Below, piece after piece: positions 62,180-64,000 of a stretch of 64,000 nucleotides of DNA. Position 1 is the first letter of the stretch, and each line of letters opens with the position of its first letter. Source of the stretch: Sandaracinaceae bacterium (lineage in GTDB: Bacteria; Myxococcota_A; Polyangia; Polyangiales; JADJQN01); assembly GCA_016712745.1 (NCBI GenBank), contig JADJQN010000003.1, positions 682,001 to 746,000 of the forward strand, read 5' to 3'. The translations under genes were made by a program, and so were the position numbers. Below the pieces are notes generated by a model. The model did no database searches. It had not been told where the DNA came from and saw only the letters and a program-made list of their open reading frames with translations.

Positions 62180-62863
62180 ATGTCCCCCGCAACCCCAGCC
62201 TTGAGGCTCGCGCCTCAGATCGAGCGCTACTCCGAAGCGCTCATACCCACCGAGTACGGCGAGTTCCGCGTCGTTGTGTATCGCGAGGAAGGCTCGCCGT
62301 ACGAGCACGTGGCGATCGTTAAGGGCGATGTCGAAGACAAGCTCGATGTTCTCGTGCGCGTCCACAGCGAGTGTTACACCGGCGAAGTATTGCACTCGTT
62401 GAAGTGCGACTGCCGCGAGCAGCTCGATCTGGCGATGCGGCGGATTTCCGCCGAAGGTTGCGGCGCAGTTTTGTATTTACGCCAAGAGGGTCGGGGCATA
62501 GGTCTCGGCAACAAAATCCGCGCATACGCCCTTCAGTCGCAAGGCGCTGACACCGTGGACGCCAATCGTCTGCTGGGATTTGAAGACGATTTGCGCACCT
62601 ACCACGCAGCAACTGCAATGTTGAACGATTTGGGCATCGAGTCGATTGCGCTTATGACCAACAATCCTGCGAAGGTAAAAGCGCTGCGCGCCGATGGCAT
62701 CCGCGTGACGTCGCGCGTGCCGACCCGCGTTGCGACGAACGTTCACAGCAAGGCCTACCTCGAGACCAAGCGTGCGCGAATGGGTCACGTCCTTGACGCG
62801 GACTTTGTCCTAGATTCAGCGGCTAGCGACGTTCGGAATCCGCGCCTTCACGACGGCGAGTAG
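62180..62863 (+). CDS. ribA: GTP cyclohydrolase II
   Basis: 227-residue zinc enzyme that opens GTP to start riboflavin biosynthesis. The metal site is the C-x10-C-x-C region HSECYTGEVLHSLKCDCREQ. Further blocks are AVLYLRQEGRGIGLGNKI, DTVDANRLLGFEDDLRTYH, and NNPAKVKALRADGI. It is a stand-alone RibA without a fused RibB domain. The 3' end overlaps the convergent Rieske gene by 16 bases. The start at 62180 fits the family length. Confidence 0.95.
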   Translation: MSPATPALRLAPQIERYSEALIPTEYGEFRVVVYREEGSPYEHVAIVKGDVEDKLDVLVRVHSECYTGEVLHSLKCDCREQLDLAMRRISAEGCGAVLYLRQEGRGIGLGNKIRAYALQSQGADTVDANRLLGFEDDLRTYHAATAMLNDLGIESIALMTNNPAKVKALRADGIRVTSRVPTRVATNVHSKAYLETKRARMGHVLDADFVLDSAASDVRNPRLHDGE

Positions 62864-63162
62864 ACAACCACATCGTCACCTTCGACGCGCACCTCGAAGA
62901 CAGGACACCCTTCGTCAAGTCCGCGCGGCAAGCGCACCCTTCCGTCCGTGACATCGAGCACCCACGAGTGCCCTGGGCACGTCACGAGCGCGCCTTGCAA
63001 CTTGCCTAAGCAAAGACTGAAGCCACTGTGCGGACACGCGTCCTCGATGGCGAAGTAGCGACCGTCCACGTTGGCGACGAGGATGTGATAGGGCGGAAAC
63101 GTGATGCGATGCATCGCGCCATTGGGCAGGAGCTCCGAACGAACCCGACCTCGCTCGATCAC
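62848..63162 (-). CDS. Rieske [2Fe-2S] ferredoxin-like protein
   Basis: 104-residue single-domain Rieske protein. The cluster ligands are C-P-H in DACPHSGFSL and C-P-G-H in VTCPGHSWVLDV. It resembles small ferredoxins of aromatic dioxygenase systems and NirD-like subunits. The start is GTG 63162 with a strong site AAAGAGGCGAGAG just before it, 12 bases after the folE stop. No oxygenase or reductase lies in the visible part of the operon, so its electron partners are unknown. Confidence 0.9.
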   Translation of the reverse strand: MIERGRVRSELLPNGAMHRITFPPYHILVANVDGRYFAIEDACPHSGFSLCLGKLQGALVTCPGHSWVLDVTDGRVRLPRGLDEGCPVFEVRVEGDDVVVYSPS

Positions 63163-63174
63163 CTCTCGCCTCTT

Positions 63175-63786
63175 TCAATCGCTGGAGGCAGCGGCCGCGT
63201 GCGGAAGGGCCCGCAAGAACGCCAGGCGCTGCGATTCGTCGGTCTCGAACACGCCTCGGAAGGCCGTGGCTGTGGCGCGCGCATCGTGACGACGATCACC
63301 GCGCACGGTCATACACGTTGGTGCCAAGTCTACGACTACCGCCGCACCGCGCGCTCCCAAATGTTGGATTAGCGCATCGGCGACATTTGCTGCGATGTCT
63401 TCTTGCAACGCGAGGCGACGCGAAAAGCAGTCGACGAGAGATCCCAATGCTCCAAGCCCCACAACGCGCTCACCCGGCAAGTAGCCCACGTGCGCAAGCC
63501 CCGTCGCAGGCAAAAGATGATGTGGGCATAGCGTGGCTGTCGCGAGGTTGGTCACAACCACGAGCCCTTGAGCGCGCGAAGCAACGCCTTCGGTGAGTAT
63601 CTCGGCTTCGTCCATGTCGTATCCGCAGAGGAGATCCTCCGCGAACGCACTCGCGACTCGCTCGCCCGTACCAACGAGCTCGGGATCGGTGTCGATCGGG
63701 GCACCTATTGCACGTAGGAACTCTTCAATCGCACGCGCGGCACGATTGAGATCCACAGAACGCGCGGGCACAGGCTTTTTGCTCAT
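63175..63786 (-). CDS. folE: GTP cyclohydrolase I
   Basis: 203-residue enzyme that makes dihydroneopterin triphosphate from GTP (folate/pterin route). The zinc site is in ATLCPHHLLPATGLAHVGYLPG with a later Cys in APTCMTVRG. The C-terminal FRGVFETDESQRLAFL replaces the FLxx of type IA tails. The N-terminus lacks the long extension of some homologues. The ATG at 63786 lies 13 bases after the stop of the MerR-type gene, so a merR-folE-Rieske operon is likely. Together with ribA the window has both GTP cyclohydrolases within 1.6 kb. Confidence 0.93.
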   Translation of the reverse strand: MSKKPVPARSVDLNRAARAIEEFLRAIGAPIDTDPELVGTGERVASAFAEDLLCGYDMDEAEILTEGVASRAQGLVVVTNLATATLCPHHLLPATGLAHVGYLPGERVVGLGALGSLVDCFSRRLALQEDIAANVADALIQHLGARGAAVVVDLAPTCMTVRGDRRHDARATATAFRGVFETDESQRLAFLRALPHAAAASSD

Positions 63787-63799
63787 CCCGACGTCGCTC

Positions 63800-64000
63800 T
63801 CAGGTACGCCACAACAGGCGCACGGCGCGAGGCAAATCTGGCCGCTCGAGTTTGGCGCATGTCGCGCACTCTCGCGGAAAATGCTCCTCCGGACATGCGC
63901 CGCACTCTTGGATCACCTGCACGCTCGACGCGAGCTCCTCTCGCAAACGGCGAAGCAAACTGATCTTGCTTTGCAGGTCATCGATCTGCGTTCCGAGGGC
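63800..64000 (-). CDS. MerR-family regulator, C-terminal part, cut by window end
   Basis: The minus strand from 64000 to the TGA at 63800-63802 encodes 67 residues in one frame, the C-terminal half of a MerR-type regulator. It reads IDDLQSKISLLRRLREEL (dimerisation helix), then CGACPEEHFPREC and ATCAKLERPDLPRAVRLLW, a Cys-rich cluster (four cysteines, C-x2-C...C-x2-C) of the kind seen in metal- or redox-sensing MerR proteins. The DNA-binding half is outside the window. It probably controls the downstream folE and Rieske genes. Confidence 0.75.
   Translation of the reverse strand, partial: ALGTQIDDLQSKISLLRRLREELASSVQVIQECGACPEEHFPRECATCAKLERPDLPRAVRLLWRT

Overview
The window reads as a stretch of chromosome from a Gram-negative, rod-shaped bacterium, most likely a member of Myxococcota (Sandaracinaceae/Polyangiales-like). 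This is an inference from gene content. There are several lipoproteins with a lipobox followed by Asp/Ala/Ser-rich linkers of the kind common in that phylum, MopE-like and FG-GAP-like fragments, ECF sigma factors, a HEAT/coiled-coil protein and a very large repeat-rich surface lipoprotein. No rRNA, CRISPR array, prophage or intact insertion sequence is visible.

Layout. 0-2.5 kb: a nitrilase-family amidase diverging from purE-purK. 2.5-8 kb: the cell-shape operon mreB-mreC-mreD-mrdA-rodA on the minus strand, with coupled stop/start codons. 8-14.3 kb: an ECF sigma factor with a zinc-finger anti-sigma-like partner, a multi-pass sensor histidine kinase, a lipoprotein, an aldehyde dehydrogenase and a second ECF sigma factor. 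14.3-25 kb: an accessory zone of lipoproteins, membrane proteins and unknowns. It holds a frameshifted AAC(3)-I-like acetyltransferase, an FG-GAP pseudogene with an in-frame stop, and four copies of an apparently undescribed dispersed repeat, each lying 5' of (one partly overlapping) a minus-strand gene. 25-35.4 kb: citrate synthase and the recC-recB-recD operon. 35.4-43 kb: a lipoprotein, the oxidative pentose-phosphate operon zwf-pgl-gnd, a 168-bp nested palindromic element, and the dctA-eamA-greB operon.

43.3-49.8 kb is one 2139-residue surface lipoprotein with nine tandem repeats of about 113 residues and a C-terminal beta-helix-like region, ended by a strong terminator. tRNA-Phe with its own promoter follows. 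50-54.7 kb is a four-gene plus-strand operon: an SseB-like protein, a class III aminotransferase, LuxE-like acyl-protein synthetase and LuxC-like acyl-CoA reductase, with no luciferase. Taken together the last three suggest acid-to-aldehyde-to-amine conversion. This is the most interesting candidate system here. A 27-bp tandem repeat lies between luxC and a convergent metallophosphoesterase.

55.6-64 kb holds a HEAT/coiled-coil protein, an unknown protein, and a HIT protein coupled to a double-FAD-domain oxidase and a small Fe-S protein. After these come ribA and a merR-folE-Rieske operon that runs off the window end. Many genes are joined by ATGA or similar 1-4 nt overlaps, so translational coupling is pervasive. 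Functions are assigned from motifs and family resemblance read by eye; no database search was possible.
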